15,154 nucleotides of DNA, taken from Chthoniobacter flavus (lineage in GTDB: Bacteria; Verrucomicrobiota; Verrucomicrobiia; Chthoniobacterales; DYNR01). A program made the position numbers and the translations under genes. Numbering within the stretch: position 1 is the stretch's first letter; each line of letters starts with the position of its first letter. The DNA lies in assembly GCA_020720945.1 (NCBI GenBank), contig DYNR01000021.1:1-15154 (forward strand), in the 5' to 3' direction. Shown here one piece after another: positions 1-7,949 of the stretch. Under the pieces are notes generated by a model. That model saw only the letters and a list, made by a program, of their open reading frames with translations. It had not been told where the DNA came from and searched no databases.

Positions 1-62
1 CAGCCCAATTGATTGCAGAGATTCACAGCAGTTATCTCACTGATTCAGGTTATATCAGGATT

Positions 63-86
63 GGGAAAAAAGATTGCTTTTTTCCC
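63..86. repeat. Inverted repeat, 9-bp stem, 6-nt loop
   Basis: gggaaaaaa at 63-71 is the exact reverse complement of ttttttccc at 78-86, with gattgc between. The stem is mostly A:T. No U-tract follows on the + strand, so it is a poor intrinsic terminator. It may act through DNA structure or as an RNA hairpin if transcription starts upstream. Confidence 0.6.
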
Positions 87-114
87 CGGATTTGAAAAGA
101 TCGCAAAACTCTTT

Positions 115-144
115 CGGAAAAAACCACGCTTTTTCCGCGGAAAA
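115..144. repeat. Overlapping inverted repeat and palindrome
   Basis: cggaaaaa (115-122) pairs with tttttccg (130-137) across a 7-nt loop. The same right arm is also part of a perfect 14-bp palindrome, ttttccgcggaaaa (131-144). The middle segment can therefore pair with either neighbour, as in a switch or a dimeric protein-binding site. The pairing is visible directly; any function is unknown. Confidence 0.55.
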
Positions 145-145
145 C

Positions 146-160
146 TTTCGGATACCGAAA
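146..160. repeat. Inverted repeat tttcgg/ccgaaa
   Basis: tttcgg at 146-151 and ccgaaa at 155-160 form a 6-bp perfect inverted repeat with a 3-nt spacer (ata). A second tttcgg lies at 112-117 and a second ccgaaa at 211-216, so alternative longer-range pairings exist within the gyrB leader. Confidence 0.45.
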
Positions 161-171
161 AAGGAACTTTT

Positions 172-189
172 GCTGGCGCTGTCGCCAGC
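172..189. repeat. GC-rich hairpin, 7-bp stem, 4-nt loop
   Basis: gctggcg (172-178) and cgccagc (183-189) pair perfectly around ctgt. This is the most stable hairpin in the gyrB leader. The downstream sequence is pyrimidine-rich (192-210) but not a clean T-tract, so terminator activity is doubtful. It lies about 70 bp before the gyrB start and could be part of a 5' untranslated region. Confidence 0.5.
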
Positions 190-257
190 CAACAGAATCT
201 CCTCTTTCTTCCGAAATACAACCGGACGACACCTCACAGGTCTCGTTCACTAAAATC

Positions 258-2834
258 ATGGCAGACACAGCAGAAGAAAACGAAGCACCAAAAATTTCTA
301 AATCGCAAGCATACGGAGCAGCCCAAATCGACAAGCTCGAAGGGCTGGAAGCCGTGCGCAAACGGCCGGGTATGTATATCGGCTACACCGATGAACGCGG
401 GTTGCACCACTGCGTTTTCGAGGTCTTGGATAACTCGATCGACGAACACCTCGCGGGGTTTTGCTCGCGCATCGATGTGGTTATCCACTCGGACGGGTCG
501 GTGACGATCAAGGATAACGGGCGCGGCATCCCCGTGGAATACCACCCGAAATGGAAAATGCCGACCATCGAACTGGTTCTGACCAACCTCCACGCGGGCG
601 GAAAATTCGGGCAAGGTGCCTACAAGTATTCGGGCGGCCTCCACGGCGTGGGTGCCAAGTGCGTCAACGCCCTCTCCGAATGGTTCAAGGCGGAAGTCCA
701 CCGCGACGGCCAAAGCTACCACATGAGCTTCGCCCGCGGAAAAACAGTCCAAAAACTCACCGTCCTCGGCGAACTCAAAAATAAAAACTCGACCGGGACG
801 ATCATCAGCTTCCTCCCCGATAGCGAAATTTTTTCGAGCACCGAGTTCGACTTCGACCGCCTGGGCACCCGCCTCCGCGAACTCGCGTTCTTGAACCCCG
901 GCGTGGAAATCGTCCTCTCCGACGAAAGGGACGACGAAACCCACAAGCCCCGCACGGAAACTTTTTACTACAAAAACGGGGTTGCGGAATTTGTCAAACA
1001 ACTGGGCGAGAACAAGTTGCTCTTGCACCCGAAACCCATCATCCTCCTGGGCAAACGCACCACGACCGTCAAAAGCACGGAGGGCGAAGGCCAGGAAGAC
1101 GAGGTTTACCTCGATAGCGTCCTCCAATACAACGACAGCTTCTCCGACCAGATCCTCTGCTACACAAACTCGATCCCGAACCCGGACGGCGGCACCCACT
1201 CCACGGGCTTCCGCACCGCATTGACCCGTGCGATCAACCAGTATGCAAAGTCGAACACCCTCGTCAAAGACAAGGACCCGAGCATCACGGGCGACGATGT
1301 GCGCGAAGGTCTCATCTGCGTCCTGAACCTCAAACACCCGGACCCGAAATTCGAGAGCCAGACAAAAGTCAAACTGGTGAACCCCGATGTCGAAGGTATC
1401 GTAAGCTCAATCACTTACGAAGGGGTGATGAACTACTTCGAGGAAAACCCCGCGGTCGCCAAACGCATCGTAGAAAAATCTTTGACCGCAGCCCGCGGTC
1501 GGGAAGCCGCGCGCCGCGCCCGTGAAACCGTCCGCAAAAGCGCCCTCATGGGCGGAGGGCTCCCCGGCAAACTCGCAGATTGCTCGGAAAAAGACCCCAG
1601 CCTCACGGAGCTTTATATCGTGGAAGGAGACTCCGCGGGTGGCTCTGCCAAACAGGGCCGCGACCGCCGCTACCAGGCCATCCTCCCCATCCGGGGCAAA
1701 CTCATCAATGTGGAAAAAGCCCGCTTGGACAAGGTGTTGCAAAACACGGAAATCCAAACCATGATCACCGCCATCGGAACCGGCATCGGCGACGGCGACC
1801 AAGAAGGTGCTTTCAACCTCGACAAACTCCGCTACCATAAAATCGTCATCATGACCGATGCCGATGTGGACGGCTCCCACATCCGCACCCTCCTGCTGAC
1901 TTTTTTCTACCGCCAAATGCCGGAACTCGTCCGCCGCGGCCATATCTACATCGCCCAACCCCCGCTCTACCAAATCAAACGAAAAAAACGGGAGGAATAT
2001 GTCGATGACGACATCCAGCTCAACAGGATTCTGATCGATTTGGGCGCGGAAGAAGTCCGCCTTTCCAACCCGCATAGCGGCAAGGAATTCAATTCTTCCC
2101 AGCTCAAAGAAATGCTGGCTCTGCTGGAAAAATTGGAAAAACACAGCCACTCGGTCTCCCGCCAAGGCGGCGACTTCGAAGACTACCTCACCGCCAGAGA
2201 CCAAAAAACGGGCAAACTTCCCGCCTACATGGTTCTCATCCGCGAGGGAAATAACGAGACAACGGAATACTTCCACGACGAAGACGAAGTGCGCAATTTC
2301 GCCATCCGCAACCCCGACCTCTCGCTTTTCGATGACTTGGTTGCCGACGATTCCCAAGAATCTCCCGCCGCCCCTTCGCCCTCCGGGGCAAAACGCTCTC
2401 GACGCGCCCGCCTCGTGGAAATCTACGAAGCTCCCGCAATCGAAAAAGTCATCGCCGAACTCAGCCGCAAAGGCCTGACCATCGAACATTACTCGGCGAA
2501 AAACGAACCGATTTTCCTCCTGCTAGAAGGCGACGGCGAAAACCAGAAACAGCACAAAATTTTCGCCATCCCGGAAATCTTGGAAAATGTCCGGGAAATC
2601 GGCAAACGCGGCGTGCAAGTCACCCGCTTCAAAGGTCTCGGGGAAATGGACGCCAAAGAGCTGTTCGTTACGACCATGGACCCGAACCGCCGCAAAATGC
2701 TCCGCGTCCGCCTAGACGAAACCAACGCCTTGGCAGCCGACAAAATGTTTACGATTCTCATGGGGGATGTCGTGGAGCCCCGACGGATTTTTATCGAAGA
2801 CAACGCGCTGAATGTCCGCTACTTAGATGTCTGA
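258..2834 (+). CDS. gyrB: DNA gyrase subunit B
   Basis: ATPase subunit of DNA gyrase, which uses ATP to drive negative supercoiling in an A2B2 complex with GyrA. The 858-aa protein has a GHKL ATPase domain near residues 20-230: catalytic Glu55 and Mg-binding Asn59 in FEVLDN, the DNGRG adenine-site motif at 86-90 and GGLHGVG at 126-132. Arg149 aligns with E. coli Arg136 of the novobiocin site. The transducer domain holds the QTK loop at 368-370. The TOPRIM domain has EGDSAGG (456-462) and DADVDG (534-539). Residues about 585-775 form the long insert of E. coli-type GyrB, with a Pro/Ser-rich, basic stretch at 699-717. The conserved tail has FKGLGEM at 791-797. At 858 aa it is longer than E. coli GyrB (804). 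The ATG at 258 gives the expected N-terminus. gyrA follows after 115 bp. Confidence 0.98.
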   Translation: MADTAEENEAPKISKSQAYGAAQIDKLEGLEAVRKRPGMYIGYTDERGLHHCVFEVLDNSIDEHLAGFCSRIDVVIHSDGSVTIKDNGRGIPVEYHPKWKMPTIELVLTNLHAGGKFGQGAYKYSGGLHGVGAKCVNALSEWFKAEVHRDGQSYHMSFARGKTVQKLTVLGELKNKNSTGTIISFLPDSEIFSSTEFDFDRLGTRLRELAFLNPGVEIVLSDERDDETHKPRTETFYYKNGVAEFVKQLGENKLLLHPKPIILLGKRTTTVKSTEGEGQEDEVYLDSVLQYNDSFSDQILCYTNSIPNPDGGTHSTGFRTALTRAINQYAKSNTLVKDKDPSITGDDVREGLICVLNLKHPDPKFESQTKVKLVNPDVEGIVSSITYEGVMNYFEENPAVAKRIVEKSLTAARGREAARRARETVRKSALMGGGLPGKLADCSEKDPSLTELYIVEGDSAGGSAKQGRDRRYQAILPIRGKLINVEKARLDKVLQNTEIQTMITAIGTGIGDGDQEGAFNLDKLRYHKIVIMTDADVDGSHIRTLLLTFFYRQMPELVRRGHIYIAQPPLYQIKRKKREEYVDDDIQLNRILIDLGAEEVRLSNPHSGKEFNSSQLKEMLALLEKLEKHSHSVSRQGGDFEDYLTARDQKTGKLPAYMVLIREGNNETTEYFHDEDEVRNFAIRNPDLSLFDDLVADDSQESPAAPSPSGAKRSRRARLVEIYEAPAIEKVIAELSRKGLTIEHYSAKNEPIFLLLEGDGENQKQHKIFAIPEILENVREIGKRGVQVTRFKGLGEMDAKELFVTTMDPNRRKMLRVRLDETNALAADKMFTILMGDVVEPRRIFIEDNALNVRYLDV

Positions 2835-2860
2835 TCCGATGTTTGACGCACAACCCAAAC

Positions 2861-2910
2861 CGGCGAAAAAAGCCGGGGGCGCCTCTCGCGCCCCCCTCCC
2901 CTTTTCGCCG
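2861..2910 (+). terminator. Nested inverted repeat between gyrB and gyrA
   Basis: An outer 9-bp stem, cggcgaaaa (2861-2869) with ttttcgccg (2902-2910), encloses an inner 8-bp stem, gggggcgc (2875-2882) with gcgccccc (2888-2895), with loop ctctc. The inner stem is pure G:C. T residues follow only after ccctcccc, so it is not a textbook intrinsic terminator. It may weaken read-through, stabilise the gyrB mRNA 3' end or mark a processing site. The structure is certain; the role is inferred. Confidence 0.45.
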
Positions 2911-2949
2911 TCCACCTAATTTTCCTACCCTCTCTTACCGCCCACCGAA

Positions 2950-5541
2950 ATGTATAACGCCAACGAAAAAATAGACCCTGTAGATGTCTCCGAAGAACTC
3001 TCGAAATCGTTCCTCGATTACTCGATGTCGGTCATCATCTCCCGCGCTCTGCCCGATGCCCGCGACGGCCTCAAACCTTCCCAAAGGCGCATCCTCTATG
3101 CGATGGAAAACTTGTCGCTCTTCCCTGGGCGCAAGTCGATCAAATGCGCAAAAATTTGCGGCGACACGAGCGGTAACTACCACCCGCACGGCGAAGCGGT
3201 CATTTACCCGACCCTCGTCCACATGGCCCAGCACTGGGCGATGCGCGAAAAACTCGTGGACGGCAAGGGCAACTTCGGCTCCGTCGAAGGCGACCCCCCC
3301 GCCGCCATGCGTTACACCGAAGCCCGCCTCACCCACCTCGGTGCCATCCTCATGGACGACATGGACAAACAAACTGTCGATTTTGTCCCGAACTACGATG
3401 AGCGCTTGATGGAACCAACGGTTTTCCCTGCCGCTTTCCCGAACTTGCTGGTCAACGGCGGAACCGGGATCGCCGTCGGCATGGCGACAAATATCGCCCC
3501 CCACAACTTGGGCGAAATCATCGATGCCACCTGCGCCCAAATCGATAATCCTTCCATCACGGTGGAAGCCCTCATGCAATTTGTCAAAGGCCCGGACTTC
3601 CCGACGGGCTGTATCATCTGCGGCACGGCCGGCATCCGCCAATACCTAGAAACCGGTCGCGGCTCAGTCCGCGTCCGCGGCCGCGTAGGGGTCGAAGAGG
3701 TGAAAGGGGGACGCGAACAAATCGTCATTACGGAAATCCCCTACGGCGTCAACCGCGCCACCCTCGTCGCCCGCATCGCGGAACTGGTGAACGAAAAAGT
3801 CCTCACCGACATATCGAATGTCAGCGACCAATCGGACGAGCACACCCGCGTCGTCGTGGAACTCAAACGGGATGCCGTCGCCAAAGTCGTCATCAACAAC
3901 CTCTACAAACACACTTCTCTCGAAAGCTCGTTCGCGAGCAATATGCTGGCGATCGACCACGGCAAGCCAAAGCTCCTCTCCCTCAAAGAGGCCATCGCCT
4001 GCTACATCGAGCACCGCCGCGAGGTCATCCTCCGCCGCACCCGCTTCCTCTTGGGTGCCGCCGAAGAACGCGCCGAACGCCTCGAAGGCTACCTCATCGC
4101 CTTGGCAAACATGGATGACTTCATCCGCATCATCCGGGAATCCTCGAACCGCGAAGAGGCGAAAGTCAAATTGATGGCTTACGAGTTCTCCCGCAAAACC
4201 GTCGAAAAACTCGGCATCCTCATCCGCCACGAAGCCCGCCTGACCAACGGCATCTACCGCTTCAGCGAAAAACAAACGGACGCCATCCTCGAACTCCGCC
4301 TCTACCAGCTCACGGGCATGGAAATCGACAAGGTGCGCGGCGAATACAACGCCCTCATCGAGACGATCAAAGACCTCCTCGATATCCTCGCCCGCGAAGT
4401 CCGCGTCCTGGACATCATCAAGGCCGAACTCCTCGCCATCCGCCAAAAATACGCGACCCCGCGCCGCACGGACATCGCCCCCGCAGAAGGCGAAATCAAC
4501 ATCGAAGACCTCATCGCAAACGAAGGTTGCATCATCACGATCACGCACGGCGGCTTCATCAAACGGACCGCCGTCAGCTCCTACCGCGCCCAGCGCCGCG
4601 GCGGTCGCGGCGTGATTGGAATGACCACCCGCGAGTCCGTCGGCGAAGCCCAAGAAAACGATTTCGTCGAGCACCTCTTCACCGCTTCGACCCACGACTT
4701 CTTGATGTTCTTCACCAAACAAGGCCGCGTCTATGTGGAAAAAGTTTACGAAATCCCGGAGATGGGCCGCGCTTCCAAAGGGCGCTCTATCGCGAATTTC
4801 TTGAACTTCCAGCCCGGCGAAAAAATCGCTGCCACCATCCGAGTCCAAGCGAAAAAAGGCGCAGGCCCAGACGGCAAAGACGAAACTTGGGACGGAAATT
4901 TGCACATCCTTTTCGCTTCCAAAAGCGGCATCGTCAAAAAATCAAACCTCTCGGATTTCTCGAATATCCGCAAAGGCGGGATCATCGCCATCAAGGTGGA
5001 GGAAGACGACGAACTCATCGATGCCGCCCTCACGACGGGAAATGATGACATTGTTTTGGTCACGAAGAACGGGCAAAGCATCCGGTTCAACGAAGAAGAA
5101 CTCCGCGACCAAGGCCGCAACACGGTCGGAGTCTGGGGCATCCGCCCGGAAAAACAGGACTTCGTCGTTGCCGCCGCATTGGCGCAACCCGATACGATGC
5201 TGCTAGTTGCAGGCGAAAACGGAATCGGAAAACGGACTTCCTTCGACGACTACCGCACGCAATCCCGCGGCGGCAAAGGCATCATCACCATGAAAACGGG
5301 CGACAAAACCGGCTATGTGGTCGGTGCCCTGACCGTCCGCGACAAGGACGAAATCATGCTGATCACGAACAAAGGCAAAATGGTTCGCACCCGCGTTTCG
5401 GAAATCCGCGAAACGGGCAGAAACACCATGGGGGTCAAACTCATCAACCTTCCCAATAACGAGAAACTGCAAGCCATCGCCCCGGTCGTGAACGAAGACG
5501 AAGAGGAACCCTCCGAGCCTTCCGACAAAACGGAAATTTAA
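2950..5541 (+). CDS. gyrA: DNA gyrase subunit A
   Basis: DNA-cleaving and DNA-wrapping subunit of gyrase. In this 863-aa protein the N-terminal part keeps exactly the E. coli numbering. The catalytic tyrosine is Tyr122 in AAMRYTEAR. The winged-helix/tower region runs to about residue 510, and the C-terminal beta-pinwheel carries a canonical GyrA box, QRRGGRG, at 548-554. That box identifies it as GyrA rather than ParC. A degenerate repeat of the box (SRGGKG) lies in a later blade, and the C-terminus is acidic. The quinolone region reads HPHGEAVIYP at 78-87, with Ala83 and Pro87 where E. coli has Ser83 and Asp87. The ATG at 2950 has no Shine-Dalgarno sequence; the 14 bases before it are C/A-rich. 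The next gene starts 27 bp after the stop. Confidence 0.98.
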   Translation: MYNANEKIDPVDVSEELSKSFLDYSMSVIISRALPDARDGLKPSQRRILYAMENLSLFPGRKSIKCAKICGDTSGNYHPHGEAVIYPTLVHMAQHWAMREKLVDGKGNFGSVEGDPPAAMRYTEARLTHLGAILMDDMDKQTVDFVPNYDERLMEPTVFPAAFPNLLVNGGTGIAVGMATNIAPHNLGEIIDATCAQIDNPSITVEALMQFVKGPDFPTGCIICGTAGIRQYLETGRGSVRVRGRVGVEEVKGGREQIVITEIPYGVNRATLVARIAELVNEKVLTDISNVSDQSDEHTRVVVELKRDAVAKVVINNLYKHTSLESSFASNMLAIDHGKPKLLSLKEAIACYIEHRREVILRRTRFLLGAAEERAERLEGYLIALANMDDFIRIIRESSNREEAKVKLMAYEFSRKTVEKLGILIRHEARLTNGIYRFSEKQTDAILELRLYQLTGMEIDKVRGEYNALIETIKDLLDILAREVRVLDIIKAELLAIRQKYATPRRTDIAPAEGEINIEDLIANEGCIITITHGGFIKRTAVSSYRAQRRGGRGVIGMTTRESVGEAQENDFVEHLFTASTHDFLMFFTKQGRVYVEKVYEIPEMGRASKGRSIANFLNFQPGEKIAATIRVQAKKGAGPDGKDETWDGNLHILFASKSGIVKKSNLSDFSNIRKGGIIAIKVEEDDELIDAALTTGNDDIVLVTKNGQSIRFNEEELRDQGRNTVGVWGIRPEKQDFVVAAALAQPDTMLLVAGENGIGKRTSFDDYRTQSRGGKGIITMKTGDKTGYVVGALTVRDKDEIMLITNKGKMVRTRVSEIRETGRNTMGVKLINLPNNEKLQAIAPVVNEDEEEPSEPSDKTEI

Positions 5542-5568
5542 TCCTTCGGTTTTAGGCTTTTCGCTCGG

Positions 5569-6102
5569 ATGCATGGTTCGCCTTTCCACCGGATTTTCGT
5601 CGTCCTAGGAATCCTGTTGCTTGCCGCTACAGGAATCCTAGCTTGGACGGAACGCGAAAATCCGGGGCAAACGGCGGACCCATCCGAGAAAAATCTGGCA
5701 CCAAACCAGGCTTCAAACCAGGCACCCAATCCCGCCGCTCCCTCACCCCGCTCTTCCTCGCTCCCGCCCCCGCCACCTCCCCCAGTGACGGGAACGCTGA
5801 AGGTCGAAATCGAAGCCCCGATCGCCCCGACCTCTTTCCGCATCTCTTCGCCTTCGGGCATCGTTTTTGAAAAACGGGAACCGGGCCTCGCCTTCTCCCT
5901 GCAATCAAAATTTACCTGCCCGCCTTCGGGTTGCGACCTGCAAATCCACGCCCGCTGGGCGGATTACTTGAACGGTCCGCGCGCCCTCCGCGTGAAGTTT
6001 TTTTTCGACGGCGAGGAAATCGGGGAACCGGTTTTCTGGGGAGAAAACGATTCGCTGGACGGCTCGTGGAACCTCCCTCCCCAACAACAGAAATCACCCT
6101 GA
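5569..6102 (+). CDS. Hypothetical membrane-anchored protein
   Basis: I do not recognise a family for this 177-aa protein. Residues about 9-26 are strongly hydrophobic and follow a short basic start (FHR), which fits an uncleaved signal anchor with the rest outside the inner membrane. Residues 29-73 form a low-complexity Pro/Asn/Gln/Ala linker ending in seven prolines (66-72). The C-terminal part, 74-177, looks like a compact beta-rich domain with alternating hydrophobic residues, several Trp and Phe, and two cysteines (117 and 122) that could form a disulfide. It lies 27 bp after gyrA and 4 bp before the metal-transporter ATPase, so it is probably co-transcribed. A periplasmic accessory role to the transporter is possible but unsupported. 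A second ATG at 5573 is out of frame, so the one at 5569 is used. Confidence 0.75.
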   Translation: MHGSPFHRIFVVLGILLLAATGILAWTERENPGQTADPSEKNLAPNQASNQAPNPAAPSPRSSSLPPPPPPPVTGTLKVEIEAPIAPTSFRISSPSGIVFEKREPGLAFSLQSKFTCPPSGCDLQIHARWADYLNGPRALRVKFFFDGEEIGEPVFWGENDSLDGSWNLPPQQQKSP

Positions 6103-6106
6103 ACCC

Positions 6107-6925
6107 ATGCGTCGCCGAACCACCTCACGCACCTCCCGCCACACGACGCGACCCTCCTCGCACCACAGGCACCGCCCGCCGCAGGAAGGGCAACTCCTCC
6201 TCCGCGATGTCACGGTCTCTTACAACCGCGTCCCCGCAGTCCACCATGTCAGCTTCCACCTCGACCCGATGAGTTGCGCGGGGTTGATCGGCCCGAACGG
6301 CGCAGGAAAAACGACGCTCCTAAAAGCGGTTGGCGGGTTGCTGTCTCTCGAAACGGGCGAAATTTTCTTCGGCGGGTCTTCCCTGAAAATGGGCACCTCC
6401 GCCGGAATGCGCGAAACGATCGCCTATGTCCCCCAACGCGAAAGCGTGGATTGGGATTTTCCGATCACCGTCCGCGGGCTCGTGGAAATGGGCCGTTACC
6501 CCGCTCTCGGCGCTTTCGGAAAATTTTCGGAACACGACGAGGAAATCGTCCAAGAATCCCTCTCTCTGGTGGACTTGGAGGAATACGCGGAACGCCAAAT
6601 CAAACAGCTCTCGGGCGGCCAACAACAACGGGCTTTCCTCGCCCGCGCATGGGCGCAACAGTCCCAGATTTACCTCTTGGACGAACCCTTCACGGGCTTG
6701 GATACGAACGCGAAAACCGCACTCCGCACCATCATGGAAAAACTCCGCCTCTCGGGAAAAATCCTCATCTGCTCGCACCACGACACCAGCGAAGTCCCCG
6801 CCCTCTTTTCCCATGTCCTTTTTCTTAACGGCGAGCTAATCGCCTCGGGCCCAACCTCTTCCGTCTTCACCGAGGAAAATCTCGAAGCCGCTTACTCAAC
6901 CCCGGTCTTCAGCGGGAAACACTGA
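6107..6925 (+). CDS. Metal ABC transporter, ATP-binding protein
   Basis: ATPase of an ABC importer of the manganese/zinc/iron cluster (MntB, TroB, SitB, ZnuC relatives). Motifs: Walker A GPNGAGKTT at 62-70, Q-loop Gln100 in YVPQRESVDWDFP, signature LSGGQQQR at 168-175, Walker B with LLDEP at 190-194 (catalytic Glu193), D-loop GLD at 197-199 and H-switch His225. The VPQR-SVDWDFP and MGRYP segments are typical of the Mn/Fe-type ATPases. The first 28 residues are unusual: rich in Arg, His, Thr and Ser with a SHHRHRP patch, and absent from ordinary family members. No other in-frame ATG occurs before the Walker A region, so either the extension is real or a rare start codon is used. It begins 4 bp after the preceding stop and lies 10 bp before the permease gene. 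The transported metal cannot be fixed from sequence. Confidence 0.92.
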   Translation: MRRRTTSRTSRHTTRPSSHHRHRPPQEGQLLLRDVTVSYNRVPAVHHVSFHLDPMSCAGLIGPNGAGKTTLLKAVGGLLSLETGEIFFGGSSLKMGTSAGMRETIAYVPQRESVDWDFPITVRGLVEMGRYPALGAFGKFSEHDEEIVQESLSLVDLEEYAERQIKQLSGGQQQRAFLARAWAQQSQIYLLDEPFTGLDTNAKTALRTIMEKLRLSGKILICSHHDTSEVPALFSHVLFLNGELIASGPTSSVFTEENLEAAYSTPVFSGKH

Positions 6926-6935
6926 CACCAACCTC

Positions 6936-7889
6936 ATGGATTTTTTTCTGGAGCCTTTCGACTACGAGTTCATGCGCCGCGCGCTCCTCGCCTGCTTGCT
7001 GGTCGGGTTTGTCAACGGCTACTTGGGCACTTTTGTCATACTCCGCCGCTTGTCGCTCATCGCGGATGCTCTCTCCCATTCCCTGTTGCCGGGGATGGCG
7101 CTGGCGACAATCCTCTTCGGCCTCACCCCTGGCGGGCTTTTCTTCGGTGGCATCCTCGCCGCCGCCCTCGTCGCCATCGGCGGCACGCTCATCTCTCGCA
7201 GTTCCCGTATCAAGGACGAAACCGCCATTGCCGCCCTGTTCATCCTCTCCTTTGCCACCGGGATTATCCTCATCAAATTCAGCACCGTCCGCATCAGTCT
7301 CGACCATTTCCTTTTCGGCAATATCTTGGGCGTGACGAACTCGGATTTGTGGATTTCTTTCGCTGTCACCGCCGTCGTCTTGCTGACGCTCGTCGCGCTC
7401 GAACGCCCCTTGATCCTTACGCTTTTTGAACCGAATGTCGCCAAAACTTTGGGCATCCGCGTCGGTCTCCTCCAAATCGTTCTCGTCGGTCTGGTCGTCT
7501 TGGCGATGCTCTCTTCGCTCCAAGCCGTCGGCGTTTTGCTTTCCCTCGGATTACTGATTCTCCCTGCCGCGACGATGTATCTCCTGACGGACCGCATCGG
7601 GGTCATGGCATGGGGAGGAGCCATCCTCGGCACGGTTTGCGCCGCCGCCGGCCTCCTGCTCTCCTTCTACTCGGAAATCCCTTCGGGTCCCCTCATCGTC
7701 CTCTTGCTGGGCTTTATTTTTCTCGCCGTCTATCTCTTCAGCCCGACTTACGGAATCGTCGTTCTCGCTTTCCACAAACGCCATTTGCACGAGGAATCGC
7801 TGGATCGCTGGCACTCCTCTTCCCAAAAACACCAGCACAAAAAAACAACGCCCACCCATCCCTCCGACCCCTCCCTCCCAAACACCTAA
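6936..7889 (+). CDS. Metal ABC transporter permease, ABC-3 family
   Basis: Inner-membrane permease of the same Mn/Zn/Fe importer (MntC, TroC, SitC, ZnuB relatives); 317 aa with about eight hydrophobic segments. Family marks are DALSHSLLPG at 44-53, the conserved SSLQAVGVLL segment at 193-202, and the membrane region LLSLGLLILP that follows. The C-terminal tail (279-317) is hydrophilic, probably cytoplasmic, and contains seven histidines (280, 283, 285, 293, 299, 301, 308). It may bind the transported metal or act as a sensor; this is inference. The gene follows the ATPase after 10 bp, so the two are surely one unit. No periplasmic binding protein of the TroA/ZnuA type is in the window, so that partner must be encoded elsewhere. 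No Fur, Zur or MntR box is recognisable upstream. Confidence 0.93.
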   Translation: MDFFLEPFDYEFMRRALLACLLVGFVNGYLGTFVILRRLSLIADALSHSLLPGMALATILFGLTPGGLFFGGILAAALVAIGGTLISRSSRIKDETAIAALFILSFATGIILIKFSTVRISLDHFLFGNILGVTNSDLWISFAVTAVVLLTLVALERPLILTLFEPNVAKTLGIRVGLLQIVLVGLVVLAMLSSLQAVGVLLSLGLLILPAATMYLLTDRIGVMAWGGAILGTVCAAAGLLLSFYSEIPSGPLIVLLLGFIFLAVYLFSPTYGIVVLAFHKRHLHEESLDRWHSSSQKHQHKKTTPTHPSDPSLPNT

Positions 7890-7949
7890 ACCACGCCGCT
7901 TCCCTTTTTGGATTTTACTTGCCTCTCAAAAACCGATACCCTGCCCACG

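Larger units (their letters stand above)
1..257 (+). promoter_or_regulatory. AT-rich gyrB leader, no gene
   Basis: This stretch before gyrB holds no convincing gene. It is far richer in A and T than the rest of the window. It carries several perfect inverted repeats (63-86, 115-137, 146-160, 172-189) and a 14-bp palindrome (131-144). Short A or T tracts centred near 96, 106, 120, 132 and 142 are spaced roughly one helical turn apart, which would favour intrinsic curvature. I looked for a sigma-70 promoter: TTGATT (9-14) and TTGAAA (92-97) resemble -35 boxes, but neither has a good -10 box at 16-18 bp, so I assign none. Gyrase genes are commonly induced by loss of supercoiling, so a structured leader makes sense; that role is inference. 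No Shine-Dalgarno sequence precedes the ATG at 258. Confidence 0.5.

Noticed and set aside
1..62. Degenerate GATT repeats (11, 20, 42, 59)
   Set aside because: Spacing is irregular (9, 22, 17) and the motif too short to separate from chance in an AT-rich region.
481..489. TTATCCACT, close to a DnaA box
   Set aside because: A single copy inside conserved gyrB codons (Val-Ile-His-Ser) with no cluster or AT-rich unwinding region; not evidence of an origin.
13..504. Open frame on + from a TTG through the leader into gyrB
   Set aside because: It overlaps gyrB out of frame, has low-complexity Lys/Arg/Ser composition and no recognisable domain; a shadow of gyrB codons.
3664..4905. Long antisense open frame opposite gyrA (others opposite gyrB at 234-1337 and 1407-2489)
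   Set aside because: Products are Val/Asp/Phe/Ala-rich without motifs, as expected from reading C-ending codons in reverse; the sense strand encodes conserved gyrase.
7909..7922. Possible sigma-54 promoter (TGG ... TTGC) before the sigma-54 regulator
   Set aside because: GG and GC are separated by 9 bases instead of the required 10, and the CAC part of the -24 box is missing.
7908..7949. TTG start extending the response regulator by 14 residues
   Set aside because: The ATG at 7950 sits at the usual distance before the receiver domain; the extension is not receiver-like.
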